Shown one piece after another: positions 36,001-45,345 of a stretch of DNA of 64,000 nt (position 1 is the stretch's first letter; each line of letters opens with the position of its first letter). The stretch lies in the NCBI RefSeq assembly GCF_002531755.2, contig NZ_CP035001.1:434001-498000 (forward strand). Direction: 5' to 3'. Origin of the DNA: Rhizobium acidisoli (lineage in GTDB: Bacteria; Pseudomonadota; Alphaproteobacteria; Rhizobiales; Rhizobiaceae). Both the position numbers and the translations under genes were made by a program. The notes beneath the pieces were generated by a model. It was not told where the DNA came from and ran no database searches. It saw only the letters and a list, made by a program, of their open reading frames with translations.

Positions 36001-37323
36001 ATGACGGGCATAGCGCGTATCGTATCGCGTTCGCAAATGAGGGGAAATTCGTTGGGATATTGGGACGTCTTGCCGGCATCTGCCGATAATCTGCGCCTGT
36101 TCAATCCAGCCAAGGGTTGGGTTCAGTTTGCTGATCAAGTTGATGGCGACGGCAAGGCCACCAGCTTTGGCGCTAGCCGCGATATCGACCTTGCGTTGAG
36201 CGTCGCTTTGAACGCATCGAACCTTATGGTACTGACCGGGGCCGGCGCGTCGTTCTGCGCAAGAAATCCAGTAAAGGACACGCTTACCGCGCCCGGCATG
36301 GGCGACCTCTGGAACGCTGTCAAAGGCGCCGCCACCGACAAAACCTTCCAGGAAGTCATCGATCTCATTCCCAAGGCGAAGGCCACCGACACCAACATCG
36401 AAAAGTTGCTGACCCAATGCAAAATCTACGTCGAGCTCTTCGACAACGCTGATAGCGCAACAATCGAAACCTTCATCGAAACCGCCGAAAAGGCGATCTC
36501 CACGCGCGTCAGCTTCGTCAGCGAAGACACCGACCTCAAGGCGCACGGAATGTTGATCCGCAAGATCGCGCGACGCGGCATTCGGAAGCCGCGCGCCAAA
36601 TTTTTCACGACCAACTATGATCTATGCTTTGAATACGCAGCACAGGCCCAGCGCTTTACCATCATCGATGGCTTTTCCCATTCAATGCCGCAAATCTACG
36701 ATCGCGGCAATTTCTCACACGACATCGTGCGCCGCGAGAATGCCAAGGAAGGGCCAGATTATATCGAGAATGTCTTCCATCTTTACAAGCTGCACGGCTC
36801 GATCGACTGGAAGCGTCGCGGTGCCGACATCGTGCGTGCGGAAGGCTCTGAGCCGCCGCTACTGATCTTTCCGCGCGACAGCAAATACCAGGAAGCTTTC
36901 GAGCCGCCCTACCTCGACATGATGGGCGCATTTCAAAGCGCGCTGCGCGAGCCCGATACGGCCCTGATTGTCTCAGGTTTCGGCTTCAACGACGACCACC
37001 TGAGCAAGCCGGTGATGGCAGCGCTGGAGGCCAATATGAGCCTCAAGCTGATCGTGTGTGATGTGGCCTTTCTTCGAGACGACGTCCTGATGAAAGGCGA
37101 TCATACCATTGCCGAGGCAAGCACTGTGCGGGATCGCGTCAGCAGCTACTTTGAGAGATTTAAACAGCTGGTTCGGACTGGCGATCAGCGCATTACGCTA
37201 CTCAGCGGCCGCTTTGAGGATCTGGCGCTCGCCATCCCCGATCTTGTCGCGCAAACCGAACGCGAACGCCATCTTGACCGCATGCAGGCTGCGCGAGGTT
37301 TCGGCGATGGAGTGCCGTCGTGA
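36001..37323 (+). CDS. SIR2-domain NADase of a SIR2-HerA system
   Basis: A 440-residue protein. SIR2 motifs: LTGAGAS (78-84), TTNYD (203-207) and KLHGSIDW (263-270, His265 as likely catalytic). Family proteins in phage defence cleave NAD when triggered. The stop overlaps the HerA gene by 4 nt. The start at 36001 lacks a strong ribosome site; ATG at 36037 is an alternative. Co-occurrence with HerA matches the known two-gene defence system in which SIR2 and HerA form a large complex. Intact. Confidence 0.85.
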   Translation: MTGIARIVSRSQMRGNSLGYWDVLPASADNLRLFNPAKGWVQFADQVDGDGKATSFGASRDIDLALSVALNASNLMVLTGAGASFCARNPVKDTLTAPGMGDLWNAVKGAATDKTFQEVIDLIPKAKATDTNIEKLLTQCKIYVELFDNADSATIETFIETAEKAISTRVSFVSEDTDLKAHGMLIRKIARRGIRKPRAKFFTTNYDLCFEYAAQAQRFTIIDGFSHSMPQIYDRGNFSHDIVRRENAKEGPDYIENVFHLYKLHGSIDWKRRGADIVRAEGSEPPLLIFPRDSKYQEAFEPPYLDMMGAFQSALREPDTALIVSGFGFNDDHLSKPVMAALEANMSLKLIVCDVAFLRDDVLMKGDHTIAEASTVRDRVSSYFERFKQLVRTGDQRITLLSGRFEDLALAIPDLVAQTERERHLDRMQAARGFGDGVPS

Positions 37324-39017
37324 TTAAACACAGCCTGGTTGATCCGGATCGCTACGTCGGCACGATTTCCGTCGTGACCGCGTCGACGGTGCAAGTGAAC
37401 TTGCCTTATGCCACCGCTCGGCCAGAGCGACGTGCGCTTGCACGCGGCGCCGTCGGGGACTTCGTGTTCGTAGATTGCGAGCTCGTCAAGCTCCTCGGCC
37501 GACTGGTCGAAGTCAAGCTACCGGACGCAGAACGCGTCGAACCGACTTTGGGGACGCAGCCCGAACCTCACCCGGTCGGCAGGGTGCAATTGCTGGCCTC
37601 GGTAGATCATCGACAGAACAAACTCATGCGTGGCATCCGCCACCATCCCCGCGTCGGTGACGCGGTTTACCTGGCGGATCCGTTGACGTTTGGTGAGCTG
37701 ATGGCAAATTCATTGGTGGCGAGCAGCACTAGCGCGCTCGACATTGGCACGCTCGATGCGGGCAGTGGTGTACATTTGCGCTTGCCGCCCGAGAAGCTCT
37801 TCGGCCGCCACTGCGGCGTTTTTGGCGCCACGGGCGGCGGCAAGAGCTGGACCTTGGCCACCATACTCCAGCAGATCAAAGCTGCTGGCGGCAAATGCAT
37901 TCTCTTTGATCCAACCGGCGAATTTGCAGAGATCCCCGCCATATCAGCGCACTATGCCTTCGACCACGAAGAAGCCGGCAGCCAGCAGGTTCATTTCCCC
38001 TATCAGTTCATGACCGAAGACGACCTGTTTGCCTTGTTTCGCCCGTCAGGACAAAGCCAGGGACCCAAGCTTCGCGAAGCGATCAAGAGCCTCAAGCTTG
38101 TCGCAAAAAGTGAGGGACAGCTTGAAGGCGTGACGATCTATGAGAAAAAGCTGCTCCTTAAGAAGCAGAAGGATCGCCGGCCCTTCCTGAAAGCTTTGGA
38201 AGTGCACAGCGACGTCATTCACAGTCCGCTTTGCCACTTCGACATTGAAAGCCTTCCCGACCAGGTTCAGCAGGAGTGCGTCCAACCGACGGATTGGGAC
38301 AATCCGACCCACTGGGGTAAGGTCAATGAGCAGGCCGTCGGCTACTGCGAAAGCCTGATCGCGCGCATGCGCACGTTGATCCATTCCCCTGAGCTTGAAT
38401 GCCTATTCGGCAAGGGCGGACAGTCCTTAGTCGCGGTTCTGGAAGCGTTCTTCGCCTCCGAAGACCAGGATATCCTCCGCATTTCCTTCAAAAACGTCCG
38501 GTTCGAGCACAACACGCGCGAAATCCTTATGAACGTTATCGGGCGCTTTCTCCTGGCCCGTGCCCGGCAGAACACCTTTCGCGACAAGCCGATGATCACA
38601 CTGCTGGATGAAGCCCACCAATTCCTCGGCCGAACCATCGGCGACGAATACGCCAGCGTGAAACTTGAAGCGTTTGGGCTTATCGCCAAAGAAGGCCGTA
38701 AATACGGACTGACCACCATCCTTGCCACACAACGCCCTCGCGATATTCCGGCCGATGTTCTCAGCCAACTTGGCACACTGGTTGTGCATCGCCTGACCAA
38801 TGAAGAAGATCGCAATGCGGTCGAAAAGGCCTGCGGCGATCTTGATCGCAACGCCGCTCTGTTTATTCCGACTCTCGCCCCTGGTGAAGCCATAATCGTC
38901 GGGCCAGACCTTCCCGCGCCGGTGCCTGTTTTGATTCACGAGCCACCGTCGCCGCCCGATTCCAAAGGGCCCAAATACAAGTCGTACTGGGCCAGTCGTC
39001 AGGCCAAGGCTGACTAA
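37320..39017 (+). CDS. herA: HerA-like hexameric ATPase/translocase
   Basis: A 565-residue FtsK/HerA-type ATPase. An N-terminal HAS-barrel-like part (1-90) precedes Walker A GATGGGKS (169-176) and Walker B MITLLDEAHQF (about 423-433). The downstream motif LATQRPRDIPADVLSQ is typical of HerA. It starts with GTG overlapping the SIR2 stop (GTGA). In SIR2-HerA systems it assembles a ring with SIR2 and is needed for defence. Intact. Confidence 0.88.
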   Translation: MIKHSLVDPDRYVGTISVVTASTVQVNLPYATARPERRALARGAVGDFVFVDCELVKLLGRLVEVKLPDAERVEPTLGTQPEPHPVGRVQLLASVDHRQNKLMRGIRHHPRVGDAVYLADPLTFGELMANSLVASSTSALDIGTLDAGSGVHLRLPPEKLFGRHCGVFGATGGGKSWTLATILQQIKAAGGKCILFDPTGEFAEIPAISAHYAFDHEEAGSQQVHFPYQFMTEDDLFALFRPSGQSQGPKLREAIKSLKLVAKSEGQLEGVTIYEKKLLLKKQKDRRPFLKALEVHSDVIHSPLCHFDIESLPDQVQQECVQPTDWDNPTHWGKVNEQAVGYCESLIARMRTLIHSPELECLFGKGGQSLVAVLEAFFASEDQDILRISFKNVRFEHNTREILMNVIGRFLLARARQNTFRDKPMITLLDEAHQFLGRTIGDEYASVKLEAFGLIAKEGRKYGLTTILATQRPRDIPADVLSQLGTLVVHRLTNEEDRNAVEKACGDLDRNAALFIPTLAPGEAIIVGPDLPAPVPVLIHEPPSPPDSKGPKYKSYWASRQAKAD

Positions 39018-39130
39018 GGCCGATGCGGTGAGAGCTTGCTTGTAAATCTCAATTCACTCAGAGAGATGCGGAAGATCGCGCCGCCCATCCACGACGCGAA
39101 CAATCTAAACTCGCTCAAACGGCCTGTGAG

Positions 39131-40285
39131 TCAAGCGATACCCCACGTCCGAAACCTCCCCCTCCCGGTCATCTCCCTCAGGCCGAGCTCCAAAACAATC
39201 CGCCGCGCCGCCTGCGGCGTCACATTGAGCGTCTTCGCCACAATGCCGGCCGACACCAACGGCTTCGCCATCACCAGCTCGACCAGCTCCGGCAGCTTTG
39301 ACGTCGTGCGGCGCCCCTCTAGCCTCCGTTCGAACACCGTGCGCGCCAACGCCAGCCGGGCATGCTCCTTCATGCTAATCTCGGCGGCCACCAAGAAGCC
39401 GTGGGCGATGACCAGCAGCCGGGTTTCGCGATCGCGAAGCCGGCGCCGATCGACGGCGATGGATTTCAGGCCGAGATTGATCGCGGCGAGATGGGCGCCT
39501 GACGTGATGCCGGTTTCTCGGAGAATCGACGCGGCCAACAGCCGGCCGAGCCAGGGCGCGTGCTGAAGTACGGCGAGTTCGGTCCACGCATCGAGGGCGA
39601 CGATAGCCTGCAGCACCGCCGGCAGACGTTGGGCCTGGTGCAGGACGCCGCGCCATTCGTCGAGCCGGGCATCTTCATCCCTGTAGAGATCATAGATCAT
39701 GGGATCGGCCGGAGCCCGGTCGGGCTTTTTGGCTCGTTCGATCGCGGCGTCAGAGCGCGCCAGCAGCGCATCGATGACGGGATAATCGACGCCAGGGAGA
39801 TTTCCGATGTCCGCATCTTCGCCCCCTCCCCTTCTCTCGAGCATTTTGCCGGATCGGGTGCCAGAGCCATTCGCTATGCTGTCAGGATCATCAGTTGGTC
39901 CAGGCCGCGCCTGGGTCTGTAGCAAGGTTCGGATACCCTCCGCGGACAAGGCCCAGTCCGGCGGCTGCGCGGCGATGCGCCGGCGAGTTCGCAGAACGTC
40001 GTGGGCGATGGTCAACTCGTGGGTCGGCGCACGAATGTCTTTCGTGGCGTCGTGCAGCACCAGGTCTTCGAGATGGACGAGTTCGCTGTCGAACCACAGC
40101 GAGGCGCAGGCGTCGGCAAAGTGGGCGCGTTCGATCCAGCCCGCGCCGACCGGCGAACGGGCGATGCGCTCGTCAAGACGCGTGAGCGCGACACCGGCGT
40201 CGAAGGCCGGCTGCAACACTGCAACAGTAACTGGAGCAGATCTGGTGGCAGAAGGGATTCCTGTTTTTTGTGAATCATGATTCAC
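39131..40285 (-). CDS. DUF1612 and helix-turn-helix protein (rhizobial RHE_PE00001 family)
   Basis: A 384-residue protein found mainly on rhizobial plasmids. The N-terminal DUF1612-like part contains [20 protein letters not shown] and [22 protein letters not shown]. The C-terminal HTH (about 330-384) has [22 protein letters not shown]. The start is taken as GTG at 40283-40285, which lies inside a perfect palindrome that could be its operator. Adjacent AAGGA is too close for ideal initiation, so the start is uncertain. Role unknown; DNA binding is likely. Confidence 0.75.
   Translation of the reverse strand: MNHDSQKTGIPSATRSAPVTVAVLQPAFDAGVALTRLDERIARSPVGAGWIERAHFADACASLWFDSELVHLEDLVLHDATKDIRAPTHELTIAHDVLRTRRRIAAQPPDWALSAEGIRTLLQTQARPGPTDDPDSIANGSGTRSGKMLERRGGGEDADIGNLPGVDYPVIDALLARSDAAIERAKKPDRAPADPMIYDLYRDEDARLDEWRGVLHQAQRLPAVLQAIVALDAWTELAVLQHAPWLGRLLAASILRETGITSGAHLAAINLGLKSIAVDRRRLRDRETRLLVIAHGFLVAAEISMKEHARLALARTVFERRLEGRRTTSKLPELVELVMAKPLVSAGIVAKTLNVTPQAARRIVLELGLREMTGRGRFRTWGIA
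40270..40285. promoter_or_regulatory. 16-bp palindrome at the start of the DUF1612 gene
   Basis: GTGAATCATGATTCAC is a perfect inverted repeat covering the GTG start and lying 8 bp before the divergent transposase frame. A binding site for the HTH protein itself is plausible but unproven. Confidence 0.5.
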
Positions 40286-40292
40286 TTCCTTT

Positions 40293-41303
40293 ATGACGAA
40301 GCGCCGCCTCCCCATGGTCGAGCATGCCGACACGCTGTCGCTGAAGGCGCTGCGGGAGTTGGTGACTGGTCTGGTGGAGCGGGCTGATCGGGCAGAAATC
40401 CGGATCGAGAAGCTTGAGGCTGACAACCGAAAGCTTCGTGAAGAAAACGACCTGCTCAGGGTAGAGAACACGCGGCTGAAGGTCGACAACCAGCTTCTGC
40501 GCGACGAGATTGCGCGGCTCAAAAACCTGCCGCCGCGCCCACCCTTCAGGCCATCGGGCATGGAACAGGCAACGAGTGACAAAACGGTTGCCGGCAGCCG
40601 AAAGCCTGCGCGGCGTCGCGGGCCGAAAGGCGACAAGGGCAGCGTCACGCGCGAAGAGGTGCTGCCTGCCAACGCACCACCCGGATCGCGCTTCAAGGGC
40701 TACAAGGATTGCGTGGTGCGGGATCTGGTCGTGCGGGCCGAAGTGGTGCGCTATCGCCGCGAATGCTGGGTGACTCCGGATGGACGCACGATCGTCGCGC
40801 CGCTGCCTGCGGGGATAAAGGGCGGCTACGGCGCCAGTCTGCGTCGCTTCTGCCTGATGCTTCATAGCCATGGGCAGGTGACGACGCAGCGATTGACGAC
40901 CTTGCTGAACGATGTCGGCGTCGAGATTTCCAAACGCCAGGTCATCCGGTTTTTGACAGAGCGGCTGGATGGCTTTCATGCCGAGGATGCTGCCGTGCTG
41001 CATGCGGGCCTGGTCTCGGCTCCCTTTGTCACGGTTGACGACACTGGCGCCCGTCATGCCAACCTCGGTGCCAGGATCGCATCGGTATCGAGATTTTTTC
41101 CGCATTCGCCGCAATTTCTCGACGCGGCCCGCAGGCTTTTCTTATCGCCCTTACCAGCCGGACGCTTCCGAAGTCGCTCATGGGCCCAAACCTCCGTCGC
41201 GGTGCCGCCAACATCCTTCAAGCCACGGATCCAGGCAGCTTCCACATTAGAGACCCCTTCAAAACTGTGGGTGGACGGTGCTGAATCTTTCGCCTATCGA
41301 TAG
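40293..41303 (+). pseudogene. Truncated IS66-like transposase
   Basis: An N-terminal coiled coil ([19 protein letters not shown] and on) and a basic linker are followed by a transposase core: LCLMLHSHGQ-type segment, VGVEISKRQVIRFLTERLDGF, and FVTVDDTGARHAN with the first catalytic aspartate. After about 41062 the sequence no longer matches and the remaining catalytic residues are absent. It shares only general layout with the IS66 copies in this window, so it is a different element. It ends just before the MNT-HEPN gene. Confidence 0.6.
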
Positions 41304-41307
41304 TACC

Positions 41308-42216
41308 ATGAAGTCGTCTCTCGATCATATGCCGCTTCGCAAACAGCGCGAGATTGGACGGGTCCTGGAAATCCTGCATGAGGAATTCGAGGATGCCTTG
41401 AGGGACGGCACGGCGGATTTCAAGAAGCGCGGCCGGATCCTGAAGATCATTCTGTTCGGCTCTTACGCCAGGGGCGGGTGGGTTGATGAACCGTTCACTA
41501 TGAAGGGGTACCGCTCCGATTTCGATCTGCTGATCATCGTCAATAACCGCAAGCTCTGCGAGTTCGCCGAATACTGGTACAAGGCAGCCGACCGCCTGAT
41601 CCACGACGCCTCGATCGAAACCCCGGTAAGCTTCATCGTCCATTCTAGGCGAGAGGTGAATAACTACCTTAGAGAGGGACAGTACTTCTTCTCAGACATT
41701 CGCAAGGAAGGCATTGTTCTCTACGAACTGGACGACGAGCGGCTGGCCGAGCCTGCACCACTCACTCTTGAAGACCGGTTGACGTTAGCGACGGATCACT
41801 TCCGGCACAGATTTAACACGGCACAAAATCTGAATGCCCTCGCAAACTCTGCGAAGCAATGCAGCATGTTCAACGAGGCAGCATTCTTGATGCATCAATC
41901 GCTTGAGCAAGCCTATTCTTGCGTTCTACTCACTCTCACCAATTACGGCCCACCATCGCATAACATCAAATTCCTTCGCTCACTCGCCGAGGAGCAGGAC
42001 CGCCGGCTGGCCGAAGCCTTTCCGCGTGATCAGCACAAAGAACGCGCCTGGTTCAACTCACTGAACGAAGCATATGTGAAGGCGCGCTATTCGAAACATT
42101 ATGAGATCAGCGGAGAGGCGCTCACCTGGCTGAGCGAGCAGACGACGGTTTTGCTCGGCCTAGTCAAAACAGTTTGTTCCGAGCATCTCGAAACGCTCAA
42201 ACCCGACAGCAACTAG
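41308..42216 (+). CDS. Nucleotidyltransferase-HEPN fusion protein
   Basis: A 302-residue protein. The N-terminal MNT domain has LFGSYARGGW (GS at 51-52) and SDFDLLIIV (D71, D73), a minimal nucleotidyltransferase. The C-terminal part (about 165-295) is helical with AFLMHQSLEQAYSCVLL and KARYSKHYEIS, like HEPN domains. In two-gene MNT/HEPN toxin-antitoxin systems the MNT AMPylates and silences the HEPN RNase. Here both are on one chain, common in rhizobia, function unclear. The start is chosen from MKSSLDHMPLRKQRE. Intact. Confidence 0.8.
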   Translation: MKSSLDHMPLRKQREIGRVLEILHEEFEDALRDGTADFKKRGRILKIILFGSYARGGWVDEPFTMKGYRSDFDLLIIVNNRKLCEFAEYWYKAADRLIHDASIETPVSFIVHSRREVNNYLREGQYFFSDIRKEGIVLYELDDERLAEPAPLTLEDRLTLATDHFRHRFNTAQNLNALANSAKQCSMFNEAAFLMHQSLEQAYSCVLLTLTNYGPPSHNIKFLRSLAEEQDRRLAEAFPRDQHKERAWFNSLNEAYVKARYSKHYEISGEALTWLSEQTTVLLGLVKTVCSEHLETLKPDSN

Positions 42217-42443
42217 TGCCGAACGCACGGCTCACCCCACTCAATCAGTGCAATCATTGGCCCCTCAGCATGTCCGCGTAAGGGCGGAAGACGGTAGGCC
42301 TCCACGGCGATTTCCTGCCCGATTACGAAACTTGCCTCGTTGACAAGCAACCGGCCACGGCGCCCGCGAAGTCTCCTGATCAGCCGTTGCGGCGAAGGGA
42401 CGTGTGGCTGGCGAGGCGCGCGGCGAAGACAGGGTCTAGGATG
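42213..42443 (-). CDS. Unknown small frame without ATG, antisense overlap with MNT-HEPN end
   Basis: The leftward frame reads RLLVNEASFVIGQEIAVEAY and then RLPPLRGHAEGPMIALIEWG, a coherent beta-rich sequence, ending at 42213, so its stop overlaps the stop of the MNT-HEPN gene. No ATG occurs after the upstream stop (42444-42446). A TTG within it is possible, or the gene is 5'-decayed. Family not recognised. Confidence 0.35.
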   Translation of the reverse strand, partial: HPRPCLRRAPRQPHVPSPQRLIRRLRGRRGRLLVNEASFVIGQEIAVEAYRLPPLRGHAEGPMIALIEWGEPCVRH

Positions 42444-42679
42444 TTACCGGCCATCGACGTTAGGATGATGCCGAATTTGCAGCGTTTGCTCGCATGTTTC
42501 GCAGTCTTCCTCACAGCAGGCGCGCATCACCGTCTGCAGGGGCCCGACGTTTCCGCATAGGCTCCGGCGCCGGCTTGGTCCCAACGAGAGGCCGACAATC
42601 GAGGCGTACGCGATGATCGACATCGACTGGAACCGGAGCGGCCCTTGGAACGTTTAGAGAACAGATCCAGGAGGACGCC

Positions 42680-42895
42680 ATGAGTGATAATCCGAAGACC
42701 GCAACATCGTCCAACACCCAGAAGGACCCCGACGATTGGGTCAGCGGCGATGAGCCGATGACCGGCGCGCAGCGCTCCTATCTGAAGACATTGTCAGAAC
42801 AGGCGCACAAGCCTGACGCTTATGCCGACAGTTTGACCAAGGCGGAGGCGTCCAAGCGCATCGACGAACTGAAGCAGTCGCTCGACTTGGAGTGA
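42680..42895 (+). CDS. DUF3072 small protein
   Basis: A 71-residue protein with the DUF3072 signature PMTGAQRSYLKTLSEQAHKP and LTKAEASKRIDELKQ. AGGAGG lies 6 bp before the ATG. The family is widespread and small, with no known function. Acidic and helical. It stands alone between unrelated genes. Confidence 0.85.
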   Translation: MSDNPKTATSSNTQKDPDDWVSGDEPMTGAQRSYLKTLSEQAHKPDAYADSLTKAEASKRIDELKQSLDLE

Positions 42896-43007
42896 CCGGC
42901 GCCTAGCGCCAACCGGCTGTTTGAGGACCCTGCCCTTCTTAAGCAAACGGCGACGCCAGCTATACGCTTTTACGTGCCGGCCAAAATGGGCCGCGGAGAA
43001 ATTGAGG

Positions 43008-43940
43008 TCAACAACGCACCAACGGTGCCTGATCGCCAAGATCGTTGCGGATGGTCGTAGCAGCAACCCCTGCCTGGCCCATGGCATGGCTGATCTGGTC
43101 AAGACCGGCGACGACGTCTCCCGCGGCATAAAACCCTGGCACCGTGGTCCTCTGGTGGCCATCGACGGTGATACATCCTTCGTCCGATACCCGGGCACCA
43201 ATTTGTAATGCCAGGTGCGAACATATGTCAGATCCGAGAGCTGGATATATGGAAGCGAATGCGTAGGTTTCCGTGGGCGTTGTGACGCGGATCATATCAT
43301 TGTCGAGATTGGTCGAAGCTATGGGGCCGACCTCCACTCTTATTCCGAGGTGAGCCAAGGACGACATCTCGACTTCGGATAGATCATGGACGTCCTCGGG
43401 CGATATCAGCGTGAGGTCCTTCGTGTAACTGCGAAGGAAAACGGCCTCCTTGAACCCCTTCGTCCCGGTTCCGATGATACCGACAGGCTTGTCAGTCACC
43501 TCAAAGCCGTCACAGACGGGACAGTAGCGCAGGAGGCCACGAGCCACGGCTTCATCATGGGTTGCCTGCGGCATGGCAGGCCGCCGGTTGACCACACCGG
43601 TAGCCAAGAGTACGGCCCGAGAGCGGATGCTGCCGTTTTCGAATTCCGCCACGAACCCATTGCCGATTTTTTGCAGCGTCGTGATCTTGCGGCGTCGAAT
43701 GGCTGCCCCGTAGAGCTGAGCCTGTGCTGTCATTCTCGCCAGCAGCTCGGTGCCGCTGATGCCGCCCGGGAATCCGGCGTGGTTGTGCGACATCGGAATG
43801 ATGGAAGCCCGGCTGGAGTCATCGTGGAAGACCGTTACCGAAAGATGGTAGCGCGCCAGATAAATCGCCGCGGTGAGGCCCGCTGGACCACCCCCGATGA
43901 CAACGCAGTCGTTCAGTTTATCTTCCAGTGCCTTCGCCAT
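43008..43940 (-). CDS. Thioredoxin-reductase-like FAD oxidoreductase
   Basis: A 310-residue flavoprotein. FAD-binding GGGPAG (16-21), redox-active CPVC (Cys140, Cys143), NADP-binding GIIGTGTKGFKEA and the C-terminal GFYAAGDVVAGLDQIS match thioredoxin-reductase-like enzymes. The substrate is uncertain, since several rhizobial paralogues reduce ferredoxin-like or small disulphide proteins. No thioredoxin gene is adjacent. Intact; ATG at 43940. Confidence 0.88.
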   Translation of the reverse strand: MAKALEDKLNDCVVIGGGPAGLTAAIYLARYHLSVTVFHDDSSRASIIPMSHNHAGFPGGISGTELLARMTAQAQLYGAAIRRRKITTLQKIGNGFVAEFENGSIRSRAVLLATGVVNRRPAMPQATHDEAVARGLLRYCPVCDGFEVTDKPVGIIGTGTKGFKEAVFLRSYTKDLTLISPEDVHDLSEVEMSSLAHLGIRVEVGPIASTNLDNDMIRVTTPTETYAFASIYPALGSDICSHLALQIGARVSDEGCITVDGHQRTTVPGFYAAGDVVAGLDQISHAMGQAGVAATTIRNDLGDQAPLVRC

Positions 43941-44309
43941 CTTCCCGATCTGTTTCCTGTTGGCCCAAGCCGGATTGCACCGGTGCGGGCGAGATGGCGA
44001 ACCTCGGCGAACGGCAATGGTTCCGCCCGGCCACTCAACTCACATCGCATGATAGAAGTCCTGAATCCGCCGCGGAGGCGCTCAACTGTCGGCAAGCGCG
44101 CCGTGCTGCCTGGTTTGGTCAGGGTGGCGTGCTCGGAACATATCAAGCCGCAGCACGATAGCGATCAGGAAATTGGAGATTTGGCCCGTGCGGGGTCCGC
44201 CTGCGTGGTCAACCCAAGATCGCGTGTCGCAAAGCTCGTTGCATTTAATGAATGACAAGCGTTCCGGCCCTTGGGCCTCTTCCGTCCTGCCCCGCGGGAA
44301 ACCACGGCG
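43941..44309. other. No gene seen
   Basis: About 370 bp between the oxidoreductase and virB11. Frames are short; no terminator was recognised for the virB operon. Confidence 0.4.
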
Positions 44310-45338
44310 TCAGCAGTTCCGACGATCGCCACGGACAACATCGACGGCCTCGGTTCCCGCAGCGCCGCGATAGTAGATTTCAGTCACCCGAAACCGGCCA
44401 TCGATGCGTTTGCACTGGACGATGACGTCGATCGCGATCTTTAGCATCTCGCGTATGTCGTTTCGCTCCAGGTCCCGCCCGCCCTCGGATTCCTTTACCA
44501 GCAGTGTCAGCTGCTCGAATGCAAGCATGGCCGAGTCGGCATGGACGGTGGTGATCGAGCCCGGATGGCCGGAGTTCACATTGCGAATGTAGTAGAACGC
44601 CGTCCCGTCGCGAAGTTCCTGCAGGAGAATGCGATCCGGCCGCATACGCAGGCAGGATTCGAGCAGATCCTTCGCCAGTCCTTGTCCGCCCTTGGAATAG
44701 AAGAGCCGAACATGGTTCGGTTGCGGGATGACGAGCTCCGGCGTGTCCTCGATAGAGATAATGCGTTCGCTCGAAGGGATATGGCGGATCAGCGCTTTTG
44801 AGAGCGTCGTCTTGCCGGAGCCCGTTGCCCCGGAGATGATGATGTTCTTGCGCCCATGGACCGCCTCTCGAAGAAAGGCCTGGTAGGATCCCGTTCGATA
44901 GAGCTCCAGGAGCCTGCTGTCGACCAGGGGGATGCCCGCCTCTTGCCTTGCCACCTCGGCGAACAAGCCGCCTTGATCAAGGTCGTTCAGGCTCAGCGAC
45001 ACTGAAGAGGGCTTCCTGATCGTGATGCTTACGGTTCCCTTCGTCGTCGCCGGCGGGATGACGATCTGGATCCGCTCGTCGCCAGGCAGCGTCGCCGAGA
45101 GAATTGGCCGTGTTTCGTCGATGGACTGGTTGGAATAGCTGGCAACCGCCCTTGCCAGACGCATCAGCTTGTCGAACAACAGATCGGGCAGGTCGTGGGT
45201 TTGCCAGCCGGCCGTGCCCTCGGTGACCACCTGGGTTGGCCAGTTGACGATGATCTCGTAGAGGGACTTGTCACGGAGAAAAGGCGACAGCGGTACCAGC
45301 AGTTCGCGTACGACGCCGGCGTCTGCTCCCTCGCTCAT
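44310..45338 (-). CDS. virB11: VirB11 traffic ATPase
   Basis: A 342-residue hexameric ATPase at the inner-membrane base of the type IV secretion channel. Walker A GATGSGKT (170-177), the Asp box IISIEDTPEL, and the His box GHPGSITTVHADSA are intact. The start MSEGADAGVVREL overlaps virB10 by 8 bp; the frame is open 16 codons upstream. Last gene of the operon. Confidence 0.95.
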   Translation of the reverse strand: MSEGADAGVVRELLVPLSPFLRDKSLYEIIVNWPTQVVTEGTAGWQTHDLPDLLFDKLMRLARAVASYSNQSIDETRPILSATLPGDERIQIVIPPATTKGTVSITIRKPSSVSLSLNDLDQGGLFAEVARQEAGIPLVDSRLLELYRTGSYQAFLREAVHGRKNIIISGATGSGKTTLSKALIRHIPSSERIISIEDTPELVIPQPNHVRLFYSKGGQGLAKDLLESCLRMRPDRILLQELRDGTAFYYIRNVNSGHPGSITTVHADSAMLAFEQLTLLVKESEGGRDLERNDIREMLKIAIDVIVQCKRIDGRFRVTEIYYRGAAGTEAVDVVRGDRRNC

Positions 45339-45345
45339 CGCCGGT

